DNA from: an uncultured Alphaproteobacteria bacterium
GTDB taxonomy: Bacteria > Pseudomonadota > Alphaproteobacteria > Pelagibacterales > Pelagibacteraceae
DNA length: 64,000 bases
Direction of reading: 5' to 3'
Assembly (NCBI GenBank): GCA_903869725.1
Contig: CAIQAD010000017.1
Span: 1 to 64,000 of the forward strand
A program made the position numbers and the translations under genes. The notes under the pieces are model-generated. The model ran no database searches, was not told where the DNA came from, and saw nothing but the letters and a program-made list of their open reading frames with translations. Below, piece after piece: positions 1 to 10,774 of the stretch; within the stretch, counting starts at the first letter, position 1; each line of letters opens with the position of its first letter.

Positions 1-2
1 AA

Positions 3-188
3 TTAATTATTAAAAGTAAAAATAAAAGTATATTTTTAGAAGAAATAAAAAAAATAGGCGTTAAAAAAATTGAATATTTAAAGACTTTTAATGTTTTTAC
101 TTTAAAAGAAACTAATACTCTTTCTTCGTATTCAAAAATTTTTATTGCATATTATTTAAACGGAGTAAGATTAATTGATAATCTTTAA
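3..188 (+). CDS. panC: C-terminal fragment of pantothenate synthetase (PanC), truncated by window start
   Basis: Open frame from base 3 to TAA at 186-188; C-terminus ...FIAYYLNGVRLIDNL* resembles the conserved PanC ending (xRLIDN). Confidence 0.65.
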   Translation, partial: LIIKSKNKSIFLEEIKKIGVKKIEYLKTFNVFTLKETNTLSSYSKIFIAYYLNGVRLIDNL

Positions 189-824
189 ATGGAAAATTTT
201 AAGATAATTTTTAAAATATCTAAATCTCCTATTGAATATAATCAAGCAATTAATTTTTTAGAAAAAAAAGTTGGAGAAGTATATCAAAATAAAAAAAAAG
301 AATTTGTATGGATTCTAGAACACCCCTCTATTTATACTAGAGGCATCAGTTCAAAAAATGGAGATCTATTAATTCCTGATTTATTTCCAGTAATAAATAC
401 TAACAGAGGAGGACAATTTACATATCATGGTCCAGGACAAATTGTTGTTTATTTTGCAATAAATTTAAATAATCGAGGAAAAGAAATTAAAAAATTTGTT
501 AGAATGGTTGAATTATGGATAATAAATATTCTTAAAGATTTTGACATCAAATCATACGCTGACCCAAAAAATATTGGAATTTGGGTTAAAAATAATAATC
601 TAGATAACAAAATTGCAGCTATCGGAATAAGAGTGAAAAAGTGGATCGCTTATCATGGATTTGCAATAAATATCAATGTACCAAAAGAAAATTATCGAGG
701 CATTGTGCCATGCGGCATTAAAAATAAAGGAATCGCTAACATTGCAGATTATACAAAAATACCTTCAAAATTTGATCTGGAAAACTCTATAAAAAAAAAT
801 TTTGAAAAATTATTCAAGAATTAA
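189..824 (+). CDS. lipB: octanoyltransferase (lipoyl synthesis)
   Basis: LipB motifs HPSIYTRG, TNRGGQFTYHGPGQIVVY, KIAAIGIRVKKWIAYHGFAIN. Confidence 0.95.
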   Translation: MENFKIIFKISKSPIEYNQAINFLEKKVGEVYQNKKKEFVWILEHPSIYTRGISSKNGDLLIPDLFPVINTNRGGQFTYHGPGQIVVYFAINLNNRGKEIKKFVRMVELWIINILKDFDIKSYADPKNIGIWVKNNNLDNKIAAIGIRVKKWIAYHGFAININVPKENYRGIVPCGIKNKGIANIADYTKIPSKFDLENSIKKNFEKLFKN

Positions 825-1735
825 CTGATTATCTTTACAGAAATTTAAAAAAATTAGAGGAGGATCAATTTTATAATTAATTTCCTTTTTATCTTGAAAA
901 AAAGAAATTTTATAAGCGTGAAGAAGTAAATTTATTTTTTTTGACTGCGTTAAAGATTTATTTGTATATTTTTTTTCTCCTACAATAGGGTGTTTTATAA
1001 AACTTAATTGCCTTCTTAACTGATGTTTTCTACCTGTTTCTGGGAATAAAGATAATAAAGAATAATTTTGATTTTCTGAAATAACTTTGTAATCTGTTAT
1101 TGCCAAATGTTTTCTTTCTTGATTATTTTCAACATAAATTAATTCATTTTTTAGTGTTCCACTTTTCTTTTCTATTATTCCATGCACAACAGCTAAATAA
1201 AATTTATTTATTTTTCGATTTTTAAATAGATCAGAAAAAAATTTTGCTGATTTAGAATTTTTAGCAATTATTAAAATTCCAGTAGTTTCTACATCTAATC
1301 GATGAACTAAATATGGATTTGAATATTCAGTATTTTCATAATTTTTTAAAATATCGAATAAATTCTTATTAGTTTTTGTACCTGATTGTACAGCTAAATT
1401 AGCTGATTTGTTAAAAACAAAGTAATCATTATTTTCAAAAATAATATTATTTTTTATCGATTGATAATCTTTTTTTGAAGGTAAATATGTAAATTTTACT
1501 TTTTCGTAAATTTGATTATTGTTTATATCTTTAAAAATTTCAACTAAATCATTATTTTGAATTTTGTAAGAACTTTTAATTTTTTTTTATTAACTAGTAT
1601 TTTTCCTTTTCTTAAAAAACGCTCTATTAATGATTGAGGTATAGATTTTATATTTTTTTTAAACCATTTATCAAATCTAATATTTTCAAATTTTTCTTCA
1701 ATATTAATTTTTATTTTAGGCTCCATTAAAAGCAC
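810..1735 (-). pseudogene. rluC: RluA/RluC-type 23S rRNA pseudouridine synthase, frameshifted at a 9-base homopolymer (1580-1588)
   Basis: N-terminal S4-like part (1544-1735) and catalytic part with HRLDVETTGILI and PETGRKHQLRRQL are in different frames; adding one A to the A9 run restores ...RKGKILVNKKKIKSSYKIQNNDLVEIFKDI... The tracked ORF 810-1187 is only an internal start of the second part. Confidence 0.8.
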
Positions 1736-2085
1736 TTATTACCTAGATAAAATAATAATAGTCCAAAAAAAACTGAAATAAAAACATATAAAAAAGCTAA
1801 AAAATAATAATTATTATTAAAAAGATTAAAAAAATCTGCTGAAAAGCCGGAAAAAGTCGTAAATCCTCCAAGAAAACCAATAGTAATATAATTTTTAACG
1901 TCACTGTCTACTTGTTGTGGAAACTTAGAAAATACAATCCCTATAATAAAACAACCTAATAAATTAATAAAAATAAGACTTATAGGAAATGTTGAAGAAA
2001 ATAATTTGTGAATAATTTTAGCTACAATATAACGCGCCCATGTACCTAGTCCACCGCAAAGGCCTATGAGCAAAAAAGATCTCAT
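1726..2085 (-). CDS. crcB: CrcB/FluC fluoride channel
   Basis: GGLGTWARYIV, LINLLGCFIIG, GFLGGFTTFSGFSAD motifs. Confidence 0.92.
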   Translation of the reverse strand: MRSFLLIGLCGGLGTWARYIVAKIIHKLFSSTFPISLIFINLLGCFIIGIVFSKFPQQVDSDVKNYITIGFLGGFTTFSGFSADFFNLFNNNYYFLAFLYVFISVFFGLLLFYLGNKCF

Positions 2086-2091
2086 TAATTT

Positions 2092-2532
2092 TTAGCTTGC
2101 TGTTTTTACTTCTTCTTTAGCTGGTTCTTGATTTTTTTTAATAACAGGTCCTGAATCTTGACCTTTTGCGTTGAAATCTTTTTCTATTAACTCTATATAT
2201 GCCATTGAAGAATTGTCACCAAATCTATTTTTGGTTCTAACAATTCTAGAATAACCACCTTTTCTAGATTCATATCTTTTTGATAAAACTGTAATTAGTT
2301 TTTCAGCTGATTTTTCATCTTGTAGTTTTGAAATCAAAGCTCTTCGAGCAGAAAGGCTTTTTTTCTTTCCAATTGTAATTACTTTATCAATTAAAACTTT
2401 TAGTTCTTTTGCTTTTGGAATAGTAGTCCTTATCTGTTCATGCTTTATCAATGAATTAAGCATGTTTTTAAACAGTGCTTTCCTGTGTTCAGAAGTTCTG
2501 TTTAGTTTACGATGAGCAATTTTATGTCTCAT
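2092..2532 (-). CDS. rplQ: 50S ribosomal protein L17
   Basis: MRHKIAHRKLNRTSEHRKALFKNML; directly follows rpoA. Confidence 0.97.
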   Translation of the reverse strand: MRHKIAHRKLNRTSEHRKALFKNMLNSLIKHEQIRTTIPKAKELKVLIDKVITIGKKKSLSARRALISKLQDEKSAEKLITVLSKRYESRKGGYSRIVRTKNRFGDNSSMAYIELIEKDFNAKGQDSGPVIKKNQEPAKEEVKTAS

Positions 2533-2539
2533 AACTTAA

Positions 2540-3553
2540 TTAATAATTATCTTCTAACTTTTTAGAAAGTTCGGCAATATTTTCAGGTGGCCAATTTGGA
2601 ACTTCCATTCCAAGATATAAAGACATTACTGTTAATACTTCTTTAATTTCATTTAAAGATTTTCTTCCGAAATTTGGAGTGCGTAACATCTCGCTTTCAG
2701 ATTTTTGAACTAAATCACCTATATAAATGATATTATCGTTTTTTAAACAATTCATAGATCGAACTGAAAGCTCTAGCTCATCAACTCTTCTAAGAAGATT
2801 TCTGTTAAATTCGGGTTCAGAAGGTTTTTTCTCTTGAACTGTTGCGACTGGTTCATCAAAATTTACAAACATAGCAAGTTGATCTTGTAAAATTCTAGCT
2901 GCAAAAGCAATGCTGTCTTCAGCTGTTACAGATCCGTTAGTTTCAACTTCCATTGTCAATTTATCGTAATCTAAGGTTAACCCTTCTCTAGCGTTAGCAA
3001 TATTATAAGAAACTCTTTTTACAGGACTAAACACAGCATCTATAGCAATTAAACCTAATGGCGCATTGTTAGATTTATTTCTATCTGCTGAAACATAACC
3101 TTTTCCGGTATTTACAGTCAATTCCATGTGAAATTTTGTCTTTTCATCCAAATTACATATTACTAATTCTGGATTAAGAATTTCAATATCAGGATTAGAA
3201 GTAATCATTTTAGCTTTAATTTCTCCAGGTCCTTTAGCATCTAAAATTAATTTTTTTGGACCAGGAACTTTAAGATTCAAAGCTAAAGATTTAACGTTAA
3301 GCACTATGTCAGTAACATCTTCTCTAACACCGTCTATTGATGAAAACTCATGGACTACACCATCGATTTGAATAGCTGTAACTGCTGTTCCCTGAACAGA
3401 TGATAACAGAACTCTTCTAAGTGCGTTTCCTAAAGTAAGACCAAATCCTTTTTCGAGTGGCTCAGCAATAACCTTTGCATGTCTTTTATCATCACTTTGA
3501 GTAACATTTAATTTAGATGGCTTAATAAGTTCTTTCCAGTTTTTATCTATCAA
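2540..3553 (-). CDS. rpoA: RNA polymerase alpha subunit
   Basis: [22 protein letters not shown]; alpha-[23 protein letters not shown]. Confidence 0.98.
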   Translation of the reverse strand: MIDKNWKELIKPSKLNVTQSDDKRHAKVIAEPLEKGFGLTLGNALRRVLLSSVQGTAVTAIQIDGVVHEFSSIDGVREDVTDIVLNVKSLALNLKVPGPKKLILDAKGPGEIKAKMITSNPDIEILNPELVICNLDEKTKFHMELTVNTGKGYVSADRNKSNNAPLGLIAIDAVFSPVKRVSYNIANAREGLTLDYDKLTMEVETNGSVTAEDSIAFAARILQDQLAMFVNFDEPVATVQEKKPSEPEFNRNLLRRVDELELSVRSMNCLKNDNIIYIGDLVQKSESEMLRTPNFGRKSLNEIKEVLTVMSLYLGMEVPNWPPENIAELSKKLEDNY

Positions 3554-3584
3554 GATTTTCTCCTTTTATTTTTTTAAGTTAATA

Positions 3585-4058
3585 TTAAACTCTTCTCTTT
3601 TTTGGAGGCCGACAACCATTATGTGGCGTCGGACTCATGTCTTTAATAGAAGTGATTTTAAAACCTCTAGCTTGAAGCGCTCTTAGTGCTGTTTCCCTAC
3701 CAGATCCAGGTCCTTTAACTTCTACAGTAATATTTTTTAAACCATGTTCTAAAGCTTTTCCAGCCGCATCATCTGCTGCAACTTGCGCTGCATACGGTGT
3801 AGATTTTCTTGAACCTTTAAAACCTTTAGAGCCGGCTGAAGACCAAGATATTACGTTTCCTTGTTTGTCTGTAATCGTAACAATAGTATTATTAAAAGTT
3901 GCATTAACATATACATTTCCATTTATAACGTTTTTCTTTTCTTTTTTTTTAACTTTAATTTTTTTCTTAATTGCAGCAGAATCTTGCTTAACATCTTTAA
4001 TAGTTTGTGCTTTTTCAGTGTTAGTTTTTTTATTATCTTTAATTTTTTCTTCAGCCAT
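3585..4058 (-). CDS. rpsK: 30S ribosomal protein S11 with lysine-rich N-terminal extension
   Basis: [46 protein letters not shown]-term [12 protein letters not shown]. Confidence 0.97.
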   Translation of the reverse strand: MAEEKIKDNKKTNTEKAQTIKDVKQDSAAIKKKIKVKKKEKKNVINGNVYVNATFNNTIVTITDKQGNVISWSSAGSKGFKGSRKSTPYAAQVAADDAAGKALEHGLKNITVEVKGPGSGRETALRALQARGFKITSIKDMSPTPHNGCRPPKKRRV

Positions 4059-4059
4059 T

Positions 4060-4440
4060 TTATTTTAAACTAGTTAATTTTTTTCCAGCAATTGCTATTG
4101 CTTTTCCTTTTCTTGTACGTGCATTTGAGTGTGTTCGTTGTCCTCTAACAGGTAATTTTTTTCTATGACGTGACCCTCTGTAAGTACCTAAGTCTCTTAA
4201 TCTTTTAATGTCTAAAGAAATTTCTCTTCTAAGGTCTCCCTCTACTTTATATTTGCTGTCTATAAATTCTCTAATTTTTAAAACCTCATCATCGGTAAGT
4301 GCATTTGTTCTTTTTGCCTTGTCAATTTTTAACTCATTACAAATATCATTAGCTGTTTTGTCACCAATTCCATAAATATATGTCAAAGCAGTTTTTACTA
4401 TTTTATTTTGAGGAATATTTACTCCAGCTATACGAGCCAT
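4060..4440 (-). CDS. rpsM: 30S ribosomal protein S13
   Basis: [40 protein letters not shown]. Confidence 0.98.
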   Translation of the reverse strand: MARIAGVNIPQNKIVKTALTYIYGIGDKTANDICNELKIDKAKRTNALTDDEVLKIREFIDSKYKVEGDLRREISLDIKRLRDLGTYRGSRHRKKLPVRGQRTHSNARTRKGKAIAIAGKKLTSLK

Positions 4441-4468
4441 AAATTAAATGTATTTTTGAAAAAATGCG

Positions 4469-4496
4469 ATTATATGAATGAAGCGCCTAAAGTCAA
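4469..4496 (-). promoter_or_regulatory. sigma70-like promoter for rpsM-rpsK-rpoA-rplQ
   Basis: Sense strand TTGACT - 16 nt - TATAAT, followed about 28 nt later by the rpsM ATG; the -35 overlaps the adk stop codon. Confidence 0.7.
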
Positions 4497-5146
4497 CTAC
4501 GTAAGGCTCTAATTACAGTAAATAATTGATCGCTAATTGCTGATATTTCCTGCATTCCGTCGACATTTTTTATAATTCCTTTTTTTAAGTAGTAGTCTAA
4601 AACTGGAAACGTTTTTTCGTCATATGTTTTTAACCTTTTTACAATAGTCTCTTCGTTATCGTCTGATCTTTGATTTAATTTACGCTTTGAACATTCTTTT
4701 ATTTCACAACTTTTAGGAGGATTAAAAAAAATATTAAAAGTTTTATTGCAAACTGAGCATATGACTCGGCCTGTAATTCTTTTGGTTAATATCTCGTTGT
4801 CAACTTTTAAATTAATAGCAAGACTCATTTTCTGATCATACTTTTCTAATAAAATATCTAATTTTTTTGCTTGATCCAAATTTCTAGGAAATCCATCAAA
4901 AATGATTTTATTTTTAAACTGAGGATCAGAAATTTTTTTTTCAATTAAGTTGTTAATAATATCATCCGAAACTAAACCTCCAGTCTTCATTATTTCTTCT
5001 ATTTGGTTTCCAAAATTTGTTTTTTTATTAACTTCATCTCGAAGCAAATCGCCAGTAGATAATTGTGATAAATTAAACTCCTTTACAAGCCTTAAAGACT
5101 GAGTTCCTTTTCCAGCTCCTGGAGGGCCAAAAATAACAATATTCAT
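4493..5146 (-). CDS. adk: adenylate kinase
   Basis: MNIVIFGPPGAGKGTQS, FDGFPRN, lid-domain cysteines. Confidence 0.97.
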   Translation of the reverse strand: MNIVIFGPPGAGKGTQSLRLVKEFNLSQLSTGDLLRDEVNKKTNFGNQIEEIMKTGGLVSDDIINNLIEKKISDPQFKNKIIFDGFPRNLDQAKKLDILLEKYDQKMSLAINLKVDNEILTKRITGRVICSVCNKTFNIFFNPPKSCEIKECSKRKLNQRSDDNEETIVKRLKTYDEKTFPVLDYYLKKGIIKNVDGMQEISAISDQLFTVIRALRS

Positions 5147-6456
5147 TAACGATTAAATTTAGTTTTTTTAATTAAACTTTCATATTGTTGGCTCATTAAA
5201 CGTGTTTGTATTTGAGCTACGGTATCCATTGCAACTACTACAACAATTAATAATGAAGTTCCTCCTAAGTAAAATGGTATCGGGTAATTAGAAATAATGA
5301 ATTCAGGCAATAGACAAATAACTACTAAATAAGCAGATCCGATAGCAGTTAATTTTAATAATAAATTATCTATAAATTGTTCCGTTTGTTCACCTGGTCT
5401 TATTCCTGGCACAAATCCACCATACTTTCTTAAATTTTCAGCTGTTTCTTTCGGATTAAAAATTACCGAAGTATAAAAGAAAGAAAAAAAAATAATTCCA
5501 GCTGCATAAATAATCATATATAGGGGCTTTCCATGTCCTAATAAGGATGTGATACTTACAATTACTGAATCTGAAGAAGCAAAATAATTAGAAATAGTTG
5601 TTGGTAATATCAATAATGCTGAGGCAAAAATTGCTGGTATTACTCCTGCTGTATTTATCTTTAAAGGCAAATGAGAAGCTTCACCACCATAAATTTTGTT
5701 ACCGACTTGTCTTTTTGGATAATGAATAAGTATTTTTCTTTGCGCTCTTTCTACAAAAACAATGAAACAAACGGCCCCTGTTAATATAAGTAATATTAAA
5801 AAAATAATTCCACCAGAAATAGCACCTGTTCTGCCTAATTCAAAAGTAGAAACGATAGCACTTGGAAGTTGGGCAACTATACCTGAAAAAATTATTAAAG
5901 AAATTCCATTGCCTATTCCTCTTGAAGTAATTTGCTCTCCTAACCACATTAAAAAAAGAGTTCCTGTAGTAAGTGTAATTGCTGTTGTTAATTTAAAATA
6001 TAACCCAGGTTCTAAAACAATACCTTGAGAATGCTCTAGACTTATAGCTACTCCGTAACCTTGTACTAATGCCAAAAAAAAAGTTCCGTATCTTGTATAT
6101 TGTGTAATTGCTCTACGACCAATTTCACCTGAATTTTTTAAATTTTTAAAATATTCACTAACGCCGGTTAACAACTGAATAATAATAGAAGAAGAAATGT
6201 AAGGCATAATACCAAGGGTCAATATTGCCATTCTAGAAACTGCTCCACCTGAAAAAACGTTAAACATCCCCAATAAAGTTCTTTCATTGTTGGATATTAA
6301 GCCTTTAAGTGCGTTTCCATCTATTCCCGGGATAGGAATATAAGTACAAAATCTGTAAATAATTAATATGAATAGAGTATAAAAAATTCTTTTTTTTAAA
6401 TCATCCAACGAAGAATTTGACTTAAGCGAGTCAGCAGAAGCAAAAGTGCTAGACAT
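5146..6456 (-). CDS. secY: preprotein translocase subunit SecY
   Basis: SecY motifs IPIPGID, GIMPYISSSIIIQLL; between rplO and adk. Confidence 0.98.
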   Translation of the reverse strand: MSSTFASADSLKSNSSLDDLKKRIFYTLFILIIYRFCTYIPIPGIDGNALKGLISNNERTLLGMFNVFSGGAVSRMAILTLGIMPYISSSIIIQLLTGVSEYFKNLKNSGEIGRRAITQYTRYGTFFLALVQGYGVAISLEHSQGIVLEPGLYFKLTTAITLTTGTLFLMWLGEQITSRGIGNGISLIIFSGIVAQLPSAIVSTFELGRTGAISGGIIFLILLILTGAVCFIVFVERAQRKILIHYPKRQVGNKIYGGEASHLPLKINTAGVIPAIFASALLILPTTISNYFASSDSVIVSITSLLGHGKPLYMIIYAAGIIFFSFFYTSVIFNPKETAENLRKYGGFVPGIRPGEQTEQFIDNLLLKLTAIGSAYLVVICLLPEFIISNYPIPFYLGGTSLLIVVVVAMDTVAQIQTRLMSQQYESLIKKTKFNR

Positions 6457-6461
6457 TATTA

Positions 6462-6938
6462 TTATTTACCAATTGTCGATTGTAATAAATTAATACTTCC
6501 GCCTAATTTTTCTATTTTTTCTTTTGCTGAAGCACTTATTTGATTAGCTTCAATTGTAATTTTAGATTTAATTTCACCATTTCCTAACACTTTTAATTTT
6601 TTGTAATTATTTTTTATATTTTTAACTTTTCTTAGAGACTCTAAATTAATTTTTCCAGATATATTTAGCTTCTTTTTTTCTATTAAATTTTGAATATCAT
6701 TTAAATTAATAATCATTTGATCGTAAGAAGTGTTTTTAATAATAGTATTAAAACCTCTTTTTGGAAGTCGTCTGTAAAGAGGCATTTGACCTCCTTCAAA
6801 ACTTTTTATAGTAACTCCAGATCTAGCTTTCTGCCCTTTTACACCACGTCCAGCTGTTTTTCCTTTTCCAGAACCTATGCCTCGTGCATATCTTTTGCCT
6901 TTTTTATACAATCGAATGTTTAATGTATTTAATTTCAT
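6462..6938 (-). CDS. rplO: 50S ribosomal protein L15
   Basis: GSGKGKTAGRGVKGQKARSG; FEGGQMPLYRRLPKRGF. Confidence 0.97.
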   Translation of the reverse strand: MKLNTLNIRLYKKGKRYARGIGSGKGKTAGRGVKGQKARSGVTIKSFEGGQMPLYRRLPKRGFNTIIKNTSYDQMIINLNDIQNLIEKKKLNISGKINLESLRKVKNIKNNYKKLKVLGNGEIKSKITIEANQISASAKEKIEKLGGSINLLQSTIGK

Positions 6939-6942
6939 AAAA

Positions 6943-7440
6943 TTATCTTCTCGCTACAACTTCACTAATTTTTTTTCCTCGCAGAATAGAAACATCTTTG
7001 GGTGATCTTTGCTTTTGCAAAGCAATCATACACGCTCTAACTACATTGTAAGGATTTGCTGAACCAATGGATTTTGCAACAACATCTTGCACACCTAACA
7101 TTTCACAAATTGCTCGAATGGCACCGCCAGCTATAATTCCTGTTCCAGCAGGAGCACTTCTTAAAACTACTTTTCCAGCTCCACTTTTTGCAGCGATATC
7201 ATGATGGATTGTTCTGCCTTCTCTTAATGGAATTTTTACTAATGAATTTTTAGCTTCATCAGAAGCTTTTTTTATAGCGTCTGGAACTTGTTTAGCTTTG
7301 CCGTGACCAAATCCAACCATTCCTTTTTGATTACCCACTATAACCAAAGCTGCAAAACCAAAACGTCTTCCACCTTTTACGACTTTTGTAATTCTATTTA
7401 TAGCAACTAATTTTTCTTTTAACTCTGAGGTAGTGTTCAT
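6943..7440 (-). CDS. rpsE: 30S ribosomal protein S5
   Basis: [27 protein letters not shown]. Confidence 0.98.
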   Translation of the reverse strand: MNTTSELKEKLVAINRITKVVKGGRRFGFAALVIVGNQKGMVGFGHGKAKQVPDAIKKASDEAKNSLVKIPLREGRTIHHDIAAKSGAGKVVLRSAPAGTGIIAGGAIRAICEMLGVQDVVAKSIGSANPYNVVRACMIALQKQRSPKDVSILRGKKISEVVARR

Positions 7441-7443
7441 AAT

Positions 7444-7782
7444 TTAAAATTTTAACCCTTCTTTCCTTGCTGATTCTGCCAAAGTTTTTACTCTTCCATG
7501 ATATTTATATTTACCTCTGTCGAAATAAACTTCTTTAATACCTTTATCTAAAGCTCTCTTAGCAATCAATTTTCCAACCTCGACTGATAATTCCATTTTT
7601 TTTTTATTTTCTAATGGCTTTTCTACTGAAGAAGCAGCAACCAATGTTTGATTTTTATTATCATCAATAACTTGGGCGTATATATTTTTCAAAGATCTAA
7701 AGACTGTCAAACGTAACCCCGTTGGGTTGTGTTTTTTCATTTTAGATCTAATTCTTGTTTGTCGTTTTAATGTATCAGCCAT
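7444..7782 (-). CDS. rplR: 50S ribosomal protein L18
   Basis: [44 protein letters not shown]. Confidence 0.97.
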   Translation of the reverse strand: MADTLKRQTRIRSKMKKHNPTGLRLTVFRSLKNIYAQVIDDNKNQTLVAASSVEKPLENKKKMELSVEVGKLIAKRALDKGIKEVYFDRGKYKYHGRVKTLAESARKEGLKF

Positions 7783-7786
7783 TATA

Positions 7787-8323
7787 TTATTTCTTTTTAC
7801 CCTCTTTTCTTAAAACAAATTGATCTGAGGAAGTAATACCTTTTCCTTTGTAAGGCTCAACTGGTTTTAAAAATTTAATATCTGCACAAACTTTTCCTAC
7901 CAATTCTTTGTCAGTTCCTTTAACTTTAATTGAGGTTTGTTTATCAATAGCAATTTCAATTCCTTCTGGGATATCATAGTGTACATCATGACTAAAACCT
8001 AACTGAAATATAATTTTTTTACCTTGTAGTGTGGCTCTAAAACCAACACCAGTTAATTTCAAATCTTTTTCAAATCCTTTAGATACACCTATAATTCCAT
8101 TATTAATCAAACTTCTATGCAGTCCCCAAGTAAGTTTATTTATATTTTTTTTATCTACCGGGTTCAAAATTACTTTATTATCTTCAACGATAACTTTGAA
8201 AAAAAATGGATCTATTAATAATTCTTTTTTAGTTTTTATTCCTTGAATAGTAACTTTGTTATTTTCTACTTTAACAGTCACTCCAGCAGGTAAAATGATA
8301 GGTTTTTTTCCAATTTTAGACAT
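7787..8323 (-). CDS. rplF: 50S ribosomal protein L6
   Basis: [18 protein letters not shown]-term EPYKGKGI. Confidence 0.97.
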   Translation of the reverse strand: MSKIGKKPIILPAGVTVKVENNKVTIQGIKTKKELLIDPFFFKVIVEDNKVILNPVDKKNINKLTWGLHRSLINNGIIGVSKGFEKDLKLTGVGFRATLQGKKIIFQLGFSHDVHYDIPEGIEIAIDKQTSIKVKGTDKELVGKVCADIKFLKPVEPYKGKGITSSDQFVLRKEGKKK

Positions 8324-8328
8324 AAATA

Positions 8329-8724
8329 TTAACTAACCTTGCAAAGGATTTCTCCTCCTAATTTTTGCTCTCTAGCTTCATTGTCTGACAAAATTCCTTT
8401 GGATGTTGAAATAATAGAAATTCCAAGACCGTTTTGTATTTTTTTTATACTTTCAAATCGTGAATAAATTCTTCTACCAGGTCTAGAAACTCTCTCGATT
8501 TCTTTGATAACTGGATCTCCGTACATGTATTTTAAATTAATTTCTATATTTTCAAATTTAGCTTCTTTATTAACAACATAATCTTGAATGAAACCTTCTT
8601 TTTGAAGAACATCTAAAACAGCTTTTCTTAACCTAGAACTTGGCGCTGAAACTTTCTTTAGACCTCTCATTTGTCCATTTCTAATTCTTGTAATTAAATC
8701 TCCAATTGGATCTGTAATTTTCAT
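8329..8724 (-). CDS. rpsH: 30S ribosomal protein S8
   Basis: DPIGDLITRIRNGQM; SRPGRRIYS; GLGISIISTSKGILSD. Confidence 0.98.
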   Translation of the reverse strand: MKITDPIGDLITRIRNGQMRGLKKVSAPSSRLRKAVLDVLQKEGFIQDYVVNKEAKFENIEINLKYMYGDPVIKEIERVSRPGRRIYSRFESIKKIQNGLGISIISTSKGILSDNEAREQKLGGEILCKVS

Positions 8725-8733
8725 ATTTCTCCT

Positions 8734-9039
8734 TTACCAGCTAGCTTTTGTCATGCCAGGAATCTTTCCACTAGAGGCAAATTTTCTAAGTGCAATTCGA
8801 GACATTTTTAATTTTCTATAATAACCTCTTGATCTGCCAGTTATTTCACATCTGTTTCTTATTCTTGTCTTTGCTGAATTTCGTGGAACTTTACTTAATT
8901 TAAGACTAGCTAAAAATCTTTCATTCAAAGGTAATGTTTTATTCATTATAATTTTTTTTAATTTAGTTCTAGTAGCTTCTAAATTCTTAGACATTCTAAC
9001 TCTTTTTAAATTTCTTTCTATCCATGCAGTTTTTGCCAT
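8734..9039 (-). CDS. rpsN: 30S ribosomal protein S14
   Basis: [25 protein letters not shown]. Confidence 0.97.
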   Translation of the reverse strand: MAKTAWIERNLKRVRMSKNLEATRTKLKKIIMNKTLPLNERFLASLKLSKVPRNSAKTRIRNRCEITGRSRGYYRKLKMSRIALRKFASSGKIPGMTKASW

Positions 9040-9660
9040 TTAATTTAGCTCCTTATCTTTTTCTTTGTTAATTTCTTTTTTTTTAGACTTCTTATCAATT
9101 CCAAAAACTTGTCCTTTAGCAAATGGAAAATTAAAACTATCAAGTAATAATTTAGCTTGTTGTTTTGTCTTGGCTGATGTTACCACTGTAATGTCCAATC
9201 CTCTGATTTTATCTACTTTGTCAAAATTTACTTCAGGAAAAATAATATGTTCTTTTATTCCAAAACTATAATTAGCTTCATTATCAAAGCTATTCGGATT
9301 CAAGCCTCTAAAGTCTTTAATTCTTGGCAATGCGATATTTATTAGTCGATCCAAGAAAAAATACATATTATCTTTTCTTAAAGTAACTTTTAAACCCAAC
9401 GGAATACCGACTCTTGTTTTGAAATTCGATATCGATTTTCTAGATTTAGTAATTTGTGCTTTTTGTCCAGCAATACTTCCTAGATCATCTTCAGCACTTT
9501 TTAAAATTTTATTATCAGTAGCATCAAGACCTAGACCCATATTTAAAACAATTTTTATAATTTTAGGCGCTTGCATTTTATTATTAAATGACATGCTTTT
9601 GCAAAGCAAAGGGACTATTTCCTTTTCGTACTTTTCTTTTAATCTCGGTACCAACTTCAT
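9040..9660 (-). CDS. rplE: 50S ribosomal protein L5 with charged C-terminal tail
   Basis: [46 protein letters not shown]. Confidence 0.97.
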   Translation of the reverse strand: MKLVPRLKEKYEKEIVPLLCKSMSFNNKMQAPKIIKIVLNMGLGLDATDNKILKSAEDDLGSIAGQKAQITKSRKSISNFKTRVGIPLGLKVTLRKDNMYFFLDRLINIALPRIKDFRGLNPNSFDNEANYSFGIKEHIIFPEVNFDKVDKIRGLDITVVTSAKTKQQAKLLLDSFNFPFAKGQVFGIDKKSKKKEINKEKDKELN

Positions 9661-9983
9661 TTTTTACCTTTTTTTATTTTTGCAATTTCTTTTTTTTCAT
9701 TTTTTAATTCTACTTTTTTTTCTACTTTTGTATCTTTTTTCTTTTCTACTGTTTTAGCTGAATTTAATTTAACTACATTTGAAATATCTATCGGTCTTTC
9801 AATTTTTACGATTCCACCTTTTTTTTCTTTTGTTGGTTTTTGATGTTTAGTTTTCTCATTAAGACCTTTTACTAAAATTTTTTTTAATTCTGGAAACACC
9901 TTAATAACATTTCCAGTTTTACCTTTGTCGTCACCAGTAATTACTTTAACAGTATCACCTTTTTTAATTTTTAATTTAATCAT
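9657..9983 (-). CDS. rplX: 50S ribosomal protein L24 with lysine-rich C-terminal tail
   Basis: [26 protein letters not shown]; position in spc operon. Confidence 0.96.
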   Translation of the reverse strand: MIKLKIKKGDTVKVITGDDKGKTGNVIKVFPELKKILVKGLNEKTKHQKPTKEKKGGIVKIERPIDISNVVKLNSAKTVEKKKDTKVEKKVELKNEKKEIAKIKKGKK

Positions 9984-10348
9984 AAAACCTCCGGGGCTAA
10001 CGAAATTATTTTCATAAAACTTTTGTTTCTCAACTCTCTTGTAACTGGCCCAAATATACGAGTTCCAATTGGCTCTCCATTTGGCTGAACTAAAACAGCT
10101 GCATTTGCATCAAACTTAATTGAAGTTCCGTCTAGTCTTTTAATTTCTTTTCTTGTTCTAACAATAACAGCTTTGTGAACGTCTCCTTTTTTAACTTTTC
10201 CTTTAGGAATAGCGTCTTTTATTGAAACAACAATTATATCACCAATTGTTGCATATCTTCTTTTAGACCCACCTAACACCTTTATACATTCAACTTTTCG
10301 AGCACCTGTATTATCAGCAACTAGTAGTTCAGTTTGTACTTGTATCAT
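9980..10348 (-). CDS. rplN: 50S ribosomal protein L14
   Basis: [27 protein letters not shown]. Confidence 0.98.
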   Translation of the reverse strand: MIQVQTELLVADNTGARKVECIKVLGGSKRRYATIGDIIVVSIKDAIPKGKVKKGDVHKAVIVRTRKEIKRLDGTSIKFDANAAVLVQPNGEPIGTRIFGPVTRELRNKSFMKIISLAPEVL

Positions 10349-10581
10349 TTTTTTTCCTCAATTAGTGTCCATCGCTTCAATTTGGAAATAGGTCTGCTCT
10401 CAATAATGGAAACTAAATCTCCGACTTTTGCAATTTCTTTTTCATCATGAGCATAATATTTTTTATTTGTAGTAATAACTTTTTTAAAAACTGGATGAGC
10501 AAATCTTCTGCTGACTTGAACAACTATAGTTTTTTTACCTTTATCACTTACTACTTTTCCTTTTAAAATTCTTTTAACCAT
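10345..10581 (-). CDS. rpsQ: 30S ribosomal protein S17
   Basis: [29 protein letters not shown]. Confidence 0.97.
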   Translation of the reverse strand: MVKRILKGKVVSDKGKKTIVVQVSRRFAHPVFKKVITTNKKYYAHDEKEIAKVGDLVSIIESRPISKLKRWTLIEEKK

Positions 10582-10585
10582 TTCT

Positions 10586-10774
10586 TTATTTTGTAAAATT
10601 AATAAATGTTTTAATTTTTGCGATTGTTCTTCTATTATTTTTTACGCTAGAAGTATCAGTTAATTGACCGCCTTTTTTCTTAAATCTTAAATTAAATTGT
10701 TCTTTTTTTAATTTTTCTAACTCAGAAAAAAGTTGATCTTTTGATAATTTTTTAATTTCTTTTATTTTTAGCAT
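10586..10774 (-). CDS. rpmC: 50S ribosomal protein L29
   Basis: [21 protein letters not shown]; position between rpsQ and rplP. Confidence 0.95.
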   Translation of the reverse strand: MLKIKEIKKLSKDQLFSELEKLKKEQFNLRFKKKGGQLTDTSSVKNNRRTIAKIKTFINFTK

